Of a DNA stretch of 64,000 bases, positions 1 to 7,222 are shown in pieces (position 1 is the first letter of the stretch; every line of letters starts with the position of its first letter). The position numbers were made by a program, and so were the translations under genes. The stretch covers positions 800,501 to 864,500 of the forward strand of contig NZ_CP025611.1 of the NCBI RefSeq assembly GCF_002868735.1. Direction: 5' to 3'. Under the pieces are notes generated by a model. The model saw only the letters and a list, made by a program, of their open reading frames with translations, did not search any database and had not been told where the DNA came from. Source of the DNA: Niveispirillum cyanobacteriorum (GTDB lineage: Bacteria > Pseudomonadota > Alphaproteobacteria > Azospirillales > Azospirillaceae).

Positions 1-489
1 GCTGACGGCAAGCGGCTTCCACAGCCGCTCCGTCAACGGCGTCCCCGCTGGCAGTACATCCGCTACCGGCGCATCCGGGCTGACAAAGGCCAGTTTGAAC
101 GCAGCCAGATAGTCCAGCAGCCTACTGTCAGGCACCCGCCGGGCAGGATTGGTAAGCCAAAGGGGAAGCGGGCCGTTGCCGGGGCGCAGGGTCCAGGACC
201 GCCTATCCCGCAGGTCCAGAAAGGGCAGGGCGACCGGATCAACCGTAATCAAGCCCGCCCGCCCCCCAATCCGGTCCAGATAGGCGAAGCATTCGGGATT
301 GGCGCCCAGGATCAGGTGATTGCCATTATCGATCACCCTATCCAGCAAACCGTCATGCCAGGACCGGCAGCGGCCACCGGCATGATCGGTTGCTTCGTAA
401 AGGATGACGTCGCGACCAGAACCGGCCAGTGCCGTGGCACAGGCCAGCCCCGCCAGCCCGGCCCCGACCACATGGACCGTGCCGGTCAC
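1..489 (-). CDS. hpnE: Hydroxysqualene dehydroxylase HpnE, N-terminal part (cut by window edge)
   Basis: FAD-dependent amine-oxidase-fold enzyme that reduces hydroxysqualene to squalene, the last step of the HpnC/D/E route feeding hopanoid synthesis. The visible 163 codons begin with a Rossmann dinucleotide-binding stretch (VVGAGLAGLACA, about residues 6-17) followed by an acidic residue and a GGR motif (about residues 36-40), as in the phytoene desaturase/HpnE family. The start is a GTG whose last two bases form part of the upstream gene's stop (GTGA overlap), so translation is probably coupled to the HpnC-HpnD fusion gene. The 3' end lies beyond base 1. The assignment rests on the FAD motif plus the neighbour; other FAD desaturases are less likely in this context. 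Confidence 0.88.
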   Translation of the reverse strand, partial: MTGTVHVVGAGLAGLACATALAGSGRDVILYEATDHAGGRCRSWHDGLLDRVIDNGNHLILGANPECFAYLDRIGGRAGLITVDPVALPFLDLRDRRSWTLRPGNGPLPLWLTNPARRVPDSRLLDYLAAFKLAFVSPDAPVADVLPAGTPLTERLWKPLAVS

Positions 490-2240
490 AGGCGGGGGGC
501 GCGGCCCAGGGCGCAGGACAGCGCCACGCTGATCTTTTCCCACTTGCCCAGGCGCGGGCGGCGGGACAGGGCGTCAGGTGACCAGCCCCGCTGACGCAGG
601 CGCAACAGAATGCGGTGATACAGCACCATCATGGCGGCGGCCGGCCACAGCTTGCGATGCGGCTGCTTCAACAGGCCGTTGGCCTGATGGAAAGCGGCTT
701 CCGCACGGGCGGCCAGCGCCTCGCAGACCTGCGGCAATGCCGGGTCAGTTAGCAGGGAGACGGGATCGGACTGCACGGCATAAATGTCGATGCCCGCATC
801 CTCCAGCATCTCCTCCGGCAGGTAGCAGCGGCCATCGCGCGCATCCTCCTCCACATCCCGCAGGATGTTGGTGAGCTGCAACGCCTCGCCCAGCGCCAGA
901 GCAAAGGCATCGGCGCTTGCATCGCCCTTGCCAAAGACGCGCACGGACAACAGGCCCACAGCCCCCGCCACGCGCCGGCAATATTGCGCCAGCATGCCAA
1001 GCGAGGGGGCGCGGATGGGCCCATCCACATCCATCATCATGCCGTCAATCACGGCCTGGAATTCGGCCTGGGGCAGGTTATAGCGCCGCACGGCAGAAGC
1101 CAGATCGCGCAGCCGGCCATGATGGCGGCCCGGGCTGGGCATGCCATACATGGCGTCGATGCGCCGCTGCCAGTCGGTCAGGGCGCCGCGCTTGACCTCG
1201 TTATTCTCCTTGCCGTCGGCAATGTCGTCCACGGCGCGGCAGAAGCCATAGATGGCGAACATCGCCCGGCGCTTGCGCTGCCCCAGCAGCCGCAGCGGCC
1301 AGTAGAAGGTGGAGGTGCCGCAACTGCCGGCCTTGGCCAGCCCGCTTTCGGGTGACAGGCGCGGCGGGCGGCGCGACATGCCGCGCAACACACCCAGCAG
1401 CACCGCGCCCAGCCGGCTGAACGCCGACAATTGCACCTTGCCGGCCAGCGGGTCACGCCGACGCAACTGCTTCGACAGGGCCACCGCCATCTCGATAATG
1501 ACCGCCGATTCCATGCGCAGGCCCGGATTGGCGATCAGGCGGGGCAGGGCACCGGCCCGGCGTAGCAGCGAATCGACATTGTCGAGCGTCCGGTCGATCA
1601 CGGCACGAACGGGGGGCGTCGCCTCCGTCTCGACCAGATGTTCGACCGATCCACCGGCCTCCTTGAACCAGGCGGTGGGCAGGTAGCAGCGGCCTAACTC
1701 CACCCAGTCATGCCGGCAATCCTGGATATGGTTCAGGATCTGCAGCGCGGTGCACAGTGCGTCCGAGGCGGGGGCGGCATTGATCCCCTCCCCATGCAGT
1801 TCCAGCAGGAAGCGGCCCACGGGGTTCGCGGAATAACGGCAGTAAAGGACAAGGTCCTGCCATGTCTTGCAATGGCTGCCCGTGGCATCACGGCGGAAGG
1901 CTTGCAACAACTGCCGGGCATGCAGGCCCGATACGCCAGTGGCCGTCTGCGTTGCCTTCAGCGTCAGGGCAGGGGCCAGCCACGGCTGGTTGCCGATGCC
2001 ACTGACCAGGGCGCGTTCCAGCGCGTCCAACTGTGCAATCTTCATGTCGGGTTCGACATGGGGATCATCGGCAATATCATCGCCCAGCCGCGCGAACGCA
2101 TAAAAGGCCATGACATGCGGGCGATAGGGAGCCGGGATCAGCCGGGAGGCGACGGGAAAATTCTCCGCCTCCGCGCCCTTGCGGGCGGCGGGGTCGCCCG
2201 GTTGGGCGGGGTTCTGTGCTGACAGGCGGAATTCAGCCAT
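486..2240 (-). CDS. hpnCD: Fused squalene synthase-like protein HpnC-HpnD
   Basis: One 584-residue reading frame contains two complete trans-isoprenyl diphosphate synthase-like halves that are normally separate proteins of about 280 residues each. The N-terminal half has HpnC features: the Asp-rich DDIADD at residues 54-59 and DCRHD at 174-178. The C-terminal half has HpnD features: DDIADG at 338-343 and DVEED at 461-465. The joint is around residues 285-308 and there is no internal stop or frameshift. HpnD condenses two farnesyl diphosphates to presqualene diphosphate and HpnC converts this to hydroxysqualene, so the fusion could channel the intermediate. The hpnE gene follows with a 4-base overlap. 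ATG start at 2240. The function of each half is inferred from motifs and order; the fusion itself is read directly. Confidence 0.9.
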   Translation of the reverse strand: MAEFRLSAQNPAQPGDPAARKGAEAENFPVASRLIPAPYRPHVMAFYAFARLGDDIADDPHVEPDMKIAQLDALERALVSGIGNQPWLAPALTLKATQTATGVSGLHARQLLQAFRRDATGSHCKTWQDLVLYCRYSANPVGRFLLELHGEGINAAPASDALCTALQILNHIQDCRHDWVELGRCYLPTAWFKEAGGSVEHLVETEATPPVRAVIDRTLDNVDSLLRRAGALPRLIANPGLRMESAVIIEMAVALSKQLRRRDPLAGKVQLSAFSRLGAVLLGVLRGMSRRPPRLSPESGLAKAGSCGTSTFYWPLRLLGQRKRRAMFAIYGFCRAVDDIADGKENNEVKRGALTDWQRRIDAMYGMPSPGRHHGRLRDLASAVRRYNLPQAEFQAVIDGMMMDVDGPIRAPSLGMLAQYCRRVAGAVGLLSVRVFGKGDASADAFALALGEALQLTNILRDVEEDARDGRCYLPEEMLEDAGIDIYAVQSDPVSLLTDPALPQVCEALAARAEAAFHQANGLLKQPHRKLWPAAAMMVLYHRILLRLRQRGWSPDALSRRPRLGKWEKISVALSCALGRAPRL

Positions 2241-2333
2241 GGGTCCCGGCGCTCTTCATCATCGTGTCCTTACTCTGCCATGACAGAGAGGCACGGTGAA
2301 GTGGCGATAATGCGGCGCGGCCCCGATATGACA

Positions 2334-2361
2334 AACCCCGCCGGCTTGCACCGACGGGGTT
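2334..2361 (-). terminator. Hairpin terminator after the superoxide dismutase gene
   Basis: On the minus strand AACCCCGTCGG and CCGGCGGGGTT form an 11-bp stem (one G-U) around a 6-nt loop, followed by TTTGTC. It lies about 135 nt past the sod stop codon and before the hpnCD start, so it probably separates the two transcripts. The T-run is short. Confidence 0.55.
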
Positions 2362-2410
2362 CGCAGCAGACATCAGACCAGGAGAGCATACCACCGGTCA
2401 TCTCCATGAC

Positions 2411-2492
2411 TGGTGGAGGCCGGCGACTGCCGGCCCGCGCCACATGGGGCGTGAGCCAAGGGTGCGGATGCGCCCGCCCGGCGCCTGAGGGA
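2411..2492 (-). repeat. Three-hairpin 3'-UTR element, copy 1
   Basis: First of three dispersed copies of an element of about 80 bp (others at 36545-36620 and 41971-42050). On the plus strand it reads as three successive hairpins: GGCCGGC-GACT-GCCGGCC, CGCGCC-ACAT-GGGGCG (one mismatch) and GGGTGC-GGAT-GCGCCC (one G-T pair). A conserved linker TGAGCCAAG lies between the second and third. It ends in CCTGAGGGA, 4 nt from the stop codon of the sod gene, which is transcribed leftwards. An additional imperfect hairpin (2392-2417) flanks this copy. Function is unknown; it would be transcribed as the proximal part of the sod 3'-UTR. Confidence 0.8.
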
Positions 2493-2496
2493 AAAC

Positions 2497-3123
2497 TTAG
2501 ATCACCGCACCGGCCTTGATCTTGGCCAGACGCGCGTTCACCGCGTCCCAGCTGACGGTGTTCCACCAGGCGGCCAGATAGTCCGCGCGGCGGTTCTGAT
2601 ACTTCAGATAATAGGCGTGTTCCCACACGTCATTGCCGAACAGGACGGGCGTGCCGTTGAACAGCGGCGTGTCCTGGTTCGGCTGTGCGACGATGGCCAG
2701 TTTGCCGGCGGCGTCGGCGGTGACGAACACCCAGCCGGAGCCGAACTGCTTGGTCCCGGCCTCATTGAACTTCTTCTTGAAGTCGTCGAAGCTGCCGAAA
2801 TCGCGGGTGATGGCCGCGCCGACATCGCCGGTCGGATCGCCGCCGCCATTCGGACCCATGATGGACCAGAACATGGAATGGTTGGCGTGACCGCCGCCAT
2901 TGTTGCGGACGGCGGTGCGGATGCTTTCCGGCAGCTCGCCCAGACGCTTCAGCAGGTCTTCCAGCGACAGGTCATGCAACTGGCTGTGGTCGGCCAGGGC
3001 ATTGTTCAGGTTGGTGATATAGGTCTGGTGATGCTTGCCATGGTGGGTGGCCATGGTCAGCGCGTCGATATGCGGCTCCAGCGCCGCGGTGTCATAGGTC
3101 AGTGCCGGCAGGGTGAAGGCCAT
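2497..3123 (-). CDS. sodA: Superoxide dismutase, Mn/Fe family (Mn-type residues)
   Basis: Cytoplasmic 208-residue enzyme that dismutates superoxide to hydrogen peroxide and oxygen. The metal ligands are visible: the N-terminal HGKHHQTY region, HANHSMFW and the family signature DVWEHAYY. GGGHANHS and NQDTPL resemble the Mn-type enzymes (E. coli SodA) more than the AQxWNH and DAGTPL of Fe-type enzymes, so Mn or cambialistic use is inferred. The ATG at 3123 is chosen because AGGAG lies 7-8 nt upstream and the protein then starts at the usual MAFTLP; upstream in-frame codons have no homology. A three-hairpin repeat and then a terminator follow the stop codon. It is transcribed divergently from the NDUFAF6-like gene. 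Confidence 0.95.
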   Translation of the reverse strand: MAFTLPALTYDTAALEPHIDALTMATHHGKHHQTYITNLNNALADHSQLHDLSLEDLLKRLGELPESIRTAVRNNGGGHANHSMFWSIMGPNGGGDPTGDVGAAITRDFGSFDDFKKKFNEAGTKQFGSGWVFVTADAAGKLAIVAQPNQDTPLFNGTPVLFGNDVWEHAYYLKYQNRRADYLAAWWNTVSWDAVNARLAKIKAGAVI

Positions 3124-3193
3124 GATGATGGCTCCTGTTCTCTCTCGGGGTGGGTGTCGCCCCTGACGCGGGGACGACCGGACACGGGGTTGA

Positions 3194-3222
3194 GAGATAC
3201 GACCGCACCGCGCGCGGGTCAA
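3194..3222 (-). promoter_or_regulatory. Sigma-70-type promoter candidate for sod
   Basis: On the minus strand TTGACC (3222-3217) is followed after exactly 17 nt by TATCTC (3199-3194). This lies about 70 nt upstream of the sod start codon in the divergent intergenic region. Called by eye from the -35/-10 consensus. Confidence 0.5.
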
Positions 3223-3274
3223 CCCGATCCACCCCTGAATAATTGTCGTATCAACCATATGGGATGCTTGGGCT

Positions 3275-3302
3275 TTGCGAACAGGGGCGGAGCGCCTATA
3301 AG
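3275..3302 (+). promoter_or_regulatory. Sigma-70-type promoter candidate for the NDUFAF6-like gene
   Basis: TTGCGA at 3275-3280 and TATAAG at 3297-3302 with a 16-nt spacer, about 30 nt upstream of the ATG at 3333. Called by eye from the consensus. Confidence 0.42.
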
Positions 3303-3332
3303 GCGGCATCACCCCTGATGGATTGAGCAAGA

Positions 3333-4178
3333 ATGGCGCCCCCCGCCCTGTCCGCCTGTGCCGAGGCGGTCCGCAAGCATGATAATGACCGGTTCCTGAC
3401 GGCCCTGTTCGCGCCGGCAACGGTCCGTGAAGATATGTTCGCGCTGTACGCCTTCAATCATGAGGTCGCCAAAACGCGCGAGGTGGTGACAGAGCCGACC
3501 TTGGGCCAGATCCGCTTGCAATGGTGGCGGGAAAGCATCGACGGCGCCTATGCCGGTACCCCCCGCCGGCATGAGGTGGTGGAACCGCTGGCCGCATCCA
3601 TCGCCCGGCACGGCCTGGACCGCACCCAGTTCGATCTGCTGATCGACGGGCGGGAGGCGGACATGGATGACGAGGCGCCAGCCGACATGGAATGCTTGGT
3701 CAATTACGCCCAGGTCACGGGGGCACCCCTGACCCGGCTGGCCTGTCAAACACTCGGGCTGCGTGATCAGGCCACGATGGAGGCAGCAAGGCTGGTCGGT
3801 ACAGCCTGGGCGCTGACCGGTATCCTGCGCGCCACGCCCTTCCTGGCGCGTGGCCACCGCTCCCGCCTGCCGCTGACCCTGATGGTCGAACATGGGGTGA
3901 CCGAGCCGGCCTTGTTCGACCTGAAGCCGGAACCCGGCCTGTCCAGCGTGGCCGCCGCCGTGGCCGATACGGCCCGTTCGCTGCTGTCAGACGCCCGCCG
4001 GTTGCGGCGGGAGGTGCCGAAGGCCGCCCTGCCGGCCCTGCTGCCAGCCATTCTGGCTGACCATTATCTGGGCCGGATGGCGGCGGCTGGCTATGACCTG
4101 ATGAACCCTGGCCTGCTGCGCCCCAGCGTGCGCCGCCCGCTGTCGGTCGGCTGGGCCGCGACCGTCGGGCGGTGGTAG
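3333..4178 (+). CDS. NDUFAF6-like squalene/phytoene-synthase-fold protein (complex I assembly factor family)
   Basis: A 281-residue member of the squalene/phytoene synthase fold. The first Asp-rich motif of active enzymes (DDxxD) is replaced by FNHEVAKTRE around residues 41-50, and the second region reads GILRATPFLARG around residues 163-174. This matches the non-catalytic NDUFAF6 family, whose mitochondrial members assist respiratory complex I assembly, and not the active HpnC/HpnD proteins nearby. The bacterial role is inferred by family only. It has no signal peptide and is probably cytoplasmic or peripheral to the membrane. ATG at 3333 follows a promoter-like sequence. It could be mistaken for a third squalene synthase in automated annotation, but the lost Asp residues argue against catalysis. 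Confidence 0.8.
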   Translation: MAPPALSACAEAVRKHDNDRFLTALFAPATVREDMFALYAFNHEVAKTREVVTEPTLGQIRLQWWRESIDGAYAGTPRRHEVVEPLAASIARHGLDRTQFDLLIDGREADMDDEAPADMECLVNYAQVTGAPLTRLACQTLGLRDQATMEAARLVGTAWALTGILRATPFLARGHRSRLPLTLMVEHGVTEPALFDLKPEPGLSSVAAAVADTARSLLSDARRLRREVPKAALPALLPAILADHYLGRMAAAGYDLMNPGLLRPSVRRPLSVGWAATVGRW

Positions 4179-4322
4179 TCCACAGCCTGTGCAACATTGT
4201 GCACCATAAAATCGGGGCGTGTTTCATATCGGGGGCCTTCCCGAACACCTGCGCCCGGCCTGGACACAGCCAACCCCTCAATTGTTCGAATATAGCACGA
4301 AACGGCCCCGCATGCAGCGGTT

Positions 4323-4340
4323 AACCCATTAAAATGGGTT
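4323..4340. promoter_or_regulatory. Perfect inverted repeat upstream of the pepsin-like gene
   Basis: AACCCATT-AA-AATGGGTT, an 8-bp perfect dyad about 125 nt upstream of the next start codon, in a 288-bp intergenic region with no other gene signal. It could be an operator or the terminator of the preceding gene; there is no T-run typical of a strong terminator. Confidence 0.4.
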
Positions 4341-4466
4341 TAGTGGCGCCTGCAATTATGCTCGCTTTACGTGAAAATGTCAGATGCCTGATCGGCGGAC
4401 TTTCTGTATGTTTGGTGCCGGATGTCGGGTAACGCCGCGTCCAACCAACGGCGAAGGGGGCTGATC

Positions 4467-5435
4467 ATGCTGGACGCGGTGCAGGGGCTGTTCCTTTCTT
4501 ATGTTTCGGGCGGCGGCAGTGTGGAGGCCGCCTACCATTTCAACGTCTCCTTCGATGGCGGGCAGACGCAGACACCCCTGCTAATGGATACCGGCTCCCC
4601 CTGGTTGAATGTCGGGGCGGATTACCTGCCCGATGGCACCTATCAGGTGATCGAGCCGCAGCCGCCCTACACCCCTCCCTTCTATTCCAGCAGCGGTAAG
4701 GCCTATCAGGGGCAGTGGGTGACGGTGTCCGCCATTGTCACCGGGGGGAACGGGGCCAGTTTCACCGTGCCGTCGCTGACGATCTTCCGCAGCACCAGCC
4801 CGTCCAACGTCGCCATGATGGGGGTCAGTACCCGCATGACGGGCCTGGACCCGCTGAACATCTTCCTGAACGTGCCGGAGATCGTGGCCGGTACCTGGGC
4901 CCCCGGTTACATGCTGGACCAGAATGGCGTGCTGTTCGGCTATGACGCCGCATTGGCGCAGCAATTCCTGCAGGTGCCAGTGAACATGAATCTGGGGCAG
5001 CGGACGGCATCCGCCAGCGTCACCCTGTCGCCACCGGCCAATAGCGGCCTGACGCAATATGACGCCACGCTGCCCTTCCTGATGGATACCGGCATCGATT
5101 ACACCATCATCACACCCAACCAGCCCGACACGCCAAACCAGCCCGGTAATCCGCCACCCAACCCGGCGGACTGGGAGCAGGCCAACCCCAATGGCGGCCA
5201 AATGCTGATCCCGGATGTCACCGTTGGTGTGGTATTGGGCAGCGTATCATGGGGCTTCAACACCAGCCAATGCGGTGGTGCACCCGTCAACCCCGCCTAT
5301 GCAAGGCTGGCCGTACCGTCACAGTACGGCATTCTCAATACGGGCCGGCATTTCCTGGCAAGCTATAAGTACATGATCCAGTTGGATGAACGGATCGGTG
5401 CGACGACGGGGGTTATGGGCTTCCTGAAGGTCTGA
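4467..5435 (+). CDS. Putative bacterial pepsin-like (two-DTG) aspartic protease
   Basis: A 322-residue protein carrying two aspartic-protease-type motifs in equivalent local contexts: PLLMDTGS at residues 37-44 and PFLMDTGI at 203-210. The 166-residue spacing is near that of bilobal A1 proteases. Near the C terminus, YGILNTGRHFL (about 287-297) followed by YMIQLDE and VMGF resembles the family's final strand region (ILGDxFLRxxYxxFD). A tyrosine at residue 80 could be the flap residue. No signal peptide is visible. The ATG at 4467 is preceded by AAGGGGG with good spacing; an in-frame ATG 45 nt earlier has no ribosome site. A Pro/Asn-rich loop (about 217-242) is unusual. Protease activity is inferred from motifs alone; a retropepsin-fold or non-catalytic protein is possible. 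Confidence 0.55.
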   Translation: MLDAVQGLFLSYVSGGGSVEAAYHFNVSFDGGQTQTPLLMDTGSPWLNVGADYLPDGTYQVIEPQPPYTPPFYSSSGKAYQGQWVTVSAIVTGGNGASFTVPSLTIFRSTSPSNVAMMGVSTRMTGLDPLNIFLNVPEIVAGTWAPGYMLDQNGVLFGYDAALAQQFLQVPVNMNLGQRTASASVTLSPPANSGLTQYDATLPFLMDTGIDYTIITPNQPDTPNQPGNPPPNPADWEQANPNGGQMLIPDVTVGVVLGSVSWGFNTSQCGGAPVNPAYARLAVPSQYGILNTGRHFLASYKYMIQLDERIGATTGVMGFLKV

Positions 5436-5491
5436 GCGAACGCTTCAAGGGGAGCCTGTAGTGGGAGGCGGCGCAGGGTGAGCGGTACAGA

Positions 5492-6868
5492 TCACTGCAC
5501 CGCCTGACCCTCGCCACCTTCCAGCCACCCCGCCAAATCCCGCAAAGCCCGCGTGCTGTAGGCCTTCTTGCGGTCCTTGCCGTGCAGTTCCTTGCCATTC
5601 GGCTGACGCTCAGTCACGGGCGGGAACAGGCCGAAATTGACGTTCATGGGCTGGAACGTCTCTGCCTCTGCCCCGCCCGTGATGTGGGCCAGAAGCGCAC
5701 CCAGGGCCGTGGTACGCGGGGGCAGGGAGGGTTCACTGCCCAGCCGGTCGGCGGCAGCAAAGCGCCCGGCCATCAGGCCGACAGCGGCACTTTCGACATA
5801 GCCTTCGCAGCCGGTAATCTGCCCAGCAAAGCGCAGCCGCGGCATGGCCTTCAGGCGCAAGGACCCGTCCAGCAGGCGCGGCGAATTGATGAAGGTGTTA
5901 CGGTGCAGGCCGCCCAGACGCGCGAACTCTGCATTCTCCAGGCCGGGGATCATGCGGAAGACCCGCACCTGTTCGGCATATTTCAGCTTGGTCTGGAACC
6001 CGACCAGATTATAGAGCGTGCCCAGCGCATTATCCTGACGCAGCTGCACCACGGCATAGGGGCGCTTGCCCTCATGCGGGTTGGTCAGGCCCACGGGTTT
6101 CATGGGGCCATAGCGCAGGGTGTCGACGCCGCGCTCCGCCATCACCTCAATGGGCAGGCAGCCTTCGAAATAGGGGGTGTTCTTCTCCCACTCCTTGAAG
6201 TCGCCCTTTTCCCCATCGATCAGCGCCTGGATGAAGGCCTGATACTGCTCCTTGTCCATGGCGCAGTTGATATAGTCCTTGCCGGTACCGCCCGGCCCGA
6301 CCTTGTCATAGCGCGACTGGAACCAGGCCTTGGACAGGTCGATGCTGTCGGTATGGATGATCGGGGCGATGGCGTCGAAGAAGCTGAGCTGTTCTTCGCC
6401 CGTGAAGGCGCGGATGGCCTCGGCCAGCTTCATGCTGGTCAGGGGCCCCGTGGCGATGATGGTATTATCCCAGTCTTCGGGCGGAATGCCGGCCACTTCG
6501 CCCCGCTCCACCGTCACCAACGGATGGCTGGTCAGGGTGGCGGTCACGTGTTCGGCGAAATGATCGCGGTCCACGGCCAGTGCGCCGCCCGCCGGCACCT
6601 TGTGCGTGTCGGCCGCCGTCAGGATCAGCGAGCCGCAGCGGCGCATCTCCTCATGCAGCAGGCCGACGGCGTTATACTCGGCATCGTCGGACCGGAAGGA
6701 GTTGGAACAGACCAGCTCCGCAAAGAAATCCGTCTGGTGCGCATCCGTTTTCTGGACAGGGCGCATCTCATGCAGGATGACGGGGATGCCGGCCTGAGCG
6801 ATCTGCCAAGCAGCTTCGCTGCCGGCCATGCCGGCGCCGATGACGTGGATGGGGTTCTTCTGGGTCAT
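5492..6868 (-). CDS. trmFO: TrmFO, folate/FAD-dependent tRNA (uracil-54-C5) methyltransferase
   Basis: A 458-residue flavoprotein that makes ribothymidine at position 54 of tRNA using methylenetetrahydrofolate and FADH2. The N-terminal FAD-binding motif [13 protein letters not shown] lies within the first 22 residues. HEMRP, the catalytic-cysteine region [11 protein letters not shown], and GGLHRNTF with GCEGYVES further on are family hallmarks. The ATG at 6868 places [13 protein letters not shown] at the N terminus as expected; longer in-frame extension has no similarity. A 59-residue proline-rich gene lies 32 nt upstream on the same strand. Length is normal for the family. Confidence 0.96.
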   Translation of the reverse strand: MTQKNPIHVIGAGMAGSEAAWQIAQAGIPVILHEMRPVQKTDAHQTDFFAELVCSNSFRSDDAEYNAVGLLHEEMRRCGSLILTAADTHKVPAGGALAVDRDHFAEHVTATLTSHPLVTVERGEVAGIPPEDWDNTIIATGPLTSMKLAEAIRAFTGEEQLSFFDAIAPIIHTDSIDLSKAWFQSRYDKVGPGGTGKDYINCAMDKEQYQAFIQALIDGEKGDFKEWEKNTPYFEGCLPIEVMAERGVDTLRYGPMKPVGLTNPHEGKRPYAVVQLRQDNALGTLYNLVGFQTKLKYAEQVRVFRMIPGLENAEFARLGGLHRNTFINSPRLLDGSLRLKAMPRLRFAGQITGCEGYVESAAVGLMAGRFAAADRLGSEPSLPPRTTALGALLAHITGGAEAETFQPMNVNFGLFPPVTERQPNGKELHGKDRKKAYSTRALRDLAGWLEGGEGQAVQ

Positions 6869-6900
6869 GGGCCGTGATGTCGCGCGCCACGGCCCCGCCG

Positions 6901-7080
6901 TCAAGCCCCCAGCATGCATGTGCGACCGGACATGTGCATCGGCTTGGGTTCAGGGTCCGGCTGCGGCACGGGTGGCGGTTCGGGCGGCCCGCCCGGCTGC
7001 GGTGTCGGCAGCTCGTCCGGCGGCGGCACTTCGGTCTGGTCGGGCGGGGTGGAGCCGGGAAGCGGTGGCACGATGCCCAT
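6901..7080 (-). CDS. Small proline-rich protein, 59 residues
   Basis: ATG at 7080 is preceded by AAAGGA at an 8-nt spacing and opens a frame of 59 codons ending in TGA at 6903-6901. The composition is extreme: roughly 40 percent proline, with acidic residues, as in the segment [15 protein letters not shown]. There is no membrane segment or signal peptide. The frame ends 32 nt before trmFO on the same strand, so co-transcription is likely. I do not recognise the protein. The Pro/Glu/Asp pattern, the ribosome site and the absence of a better reading on the other strand support coding; short length keeps confidence moderate. Confidence 0.55.
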   Translation of the reverse strand: MGIVPPLPGSTPPDQTEVPPPDELPTPQPGGPPEPPPVPQPDPEPKPMHMSGRTCMLGA

Positions 7081-7161
7081 GGGCCGGGTCCTTTCTTGTG
7101 ACGGTTGCTACCAACCAACCCCGGCGTGGGCTGAATTGTTCCCCCGACATGGCGGCACTGG

Positions 7162-7181
7162 ACATTTCCGATATCGGATGT
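7162..7181. promoter_or_regulatory. Palindromic operator candidate before the MATE gene
   Basis: The core TCCGATATCGGA (7167-7178) is a perfect 12-bp palindrome. The flanks extend it to ACAT-T-core-TGT, almost fully symmetric. It lies 18-42 nt upstream of the possible start codons of the efflux gene, where a repressor site would be expected. No regulator gene is adjacent. Confidence 0.45.
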
Positions 7182-7222
7182 ATCGTGCGCGGCGTTTCAT
7201 GCTTACTGGATTCATCCCCCAA

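Noticed and set aside
9-3420. Longer N terminus for superoxide dismutase (to 3420)
   Set aside because: AGGAG before ATG 3123 and the standard MAFTLP start fix the beginning; the extension runs through the promoter region.
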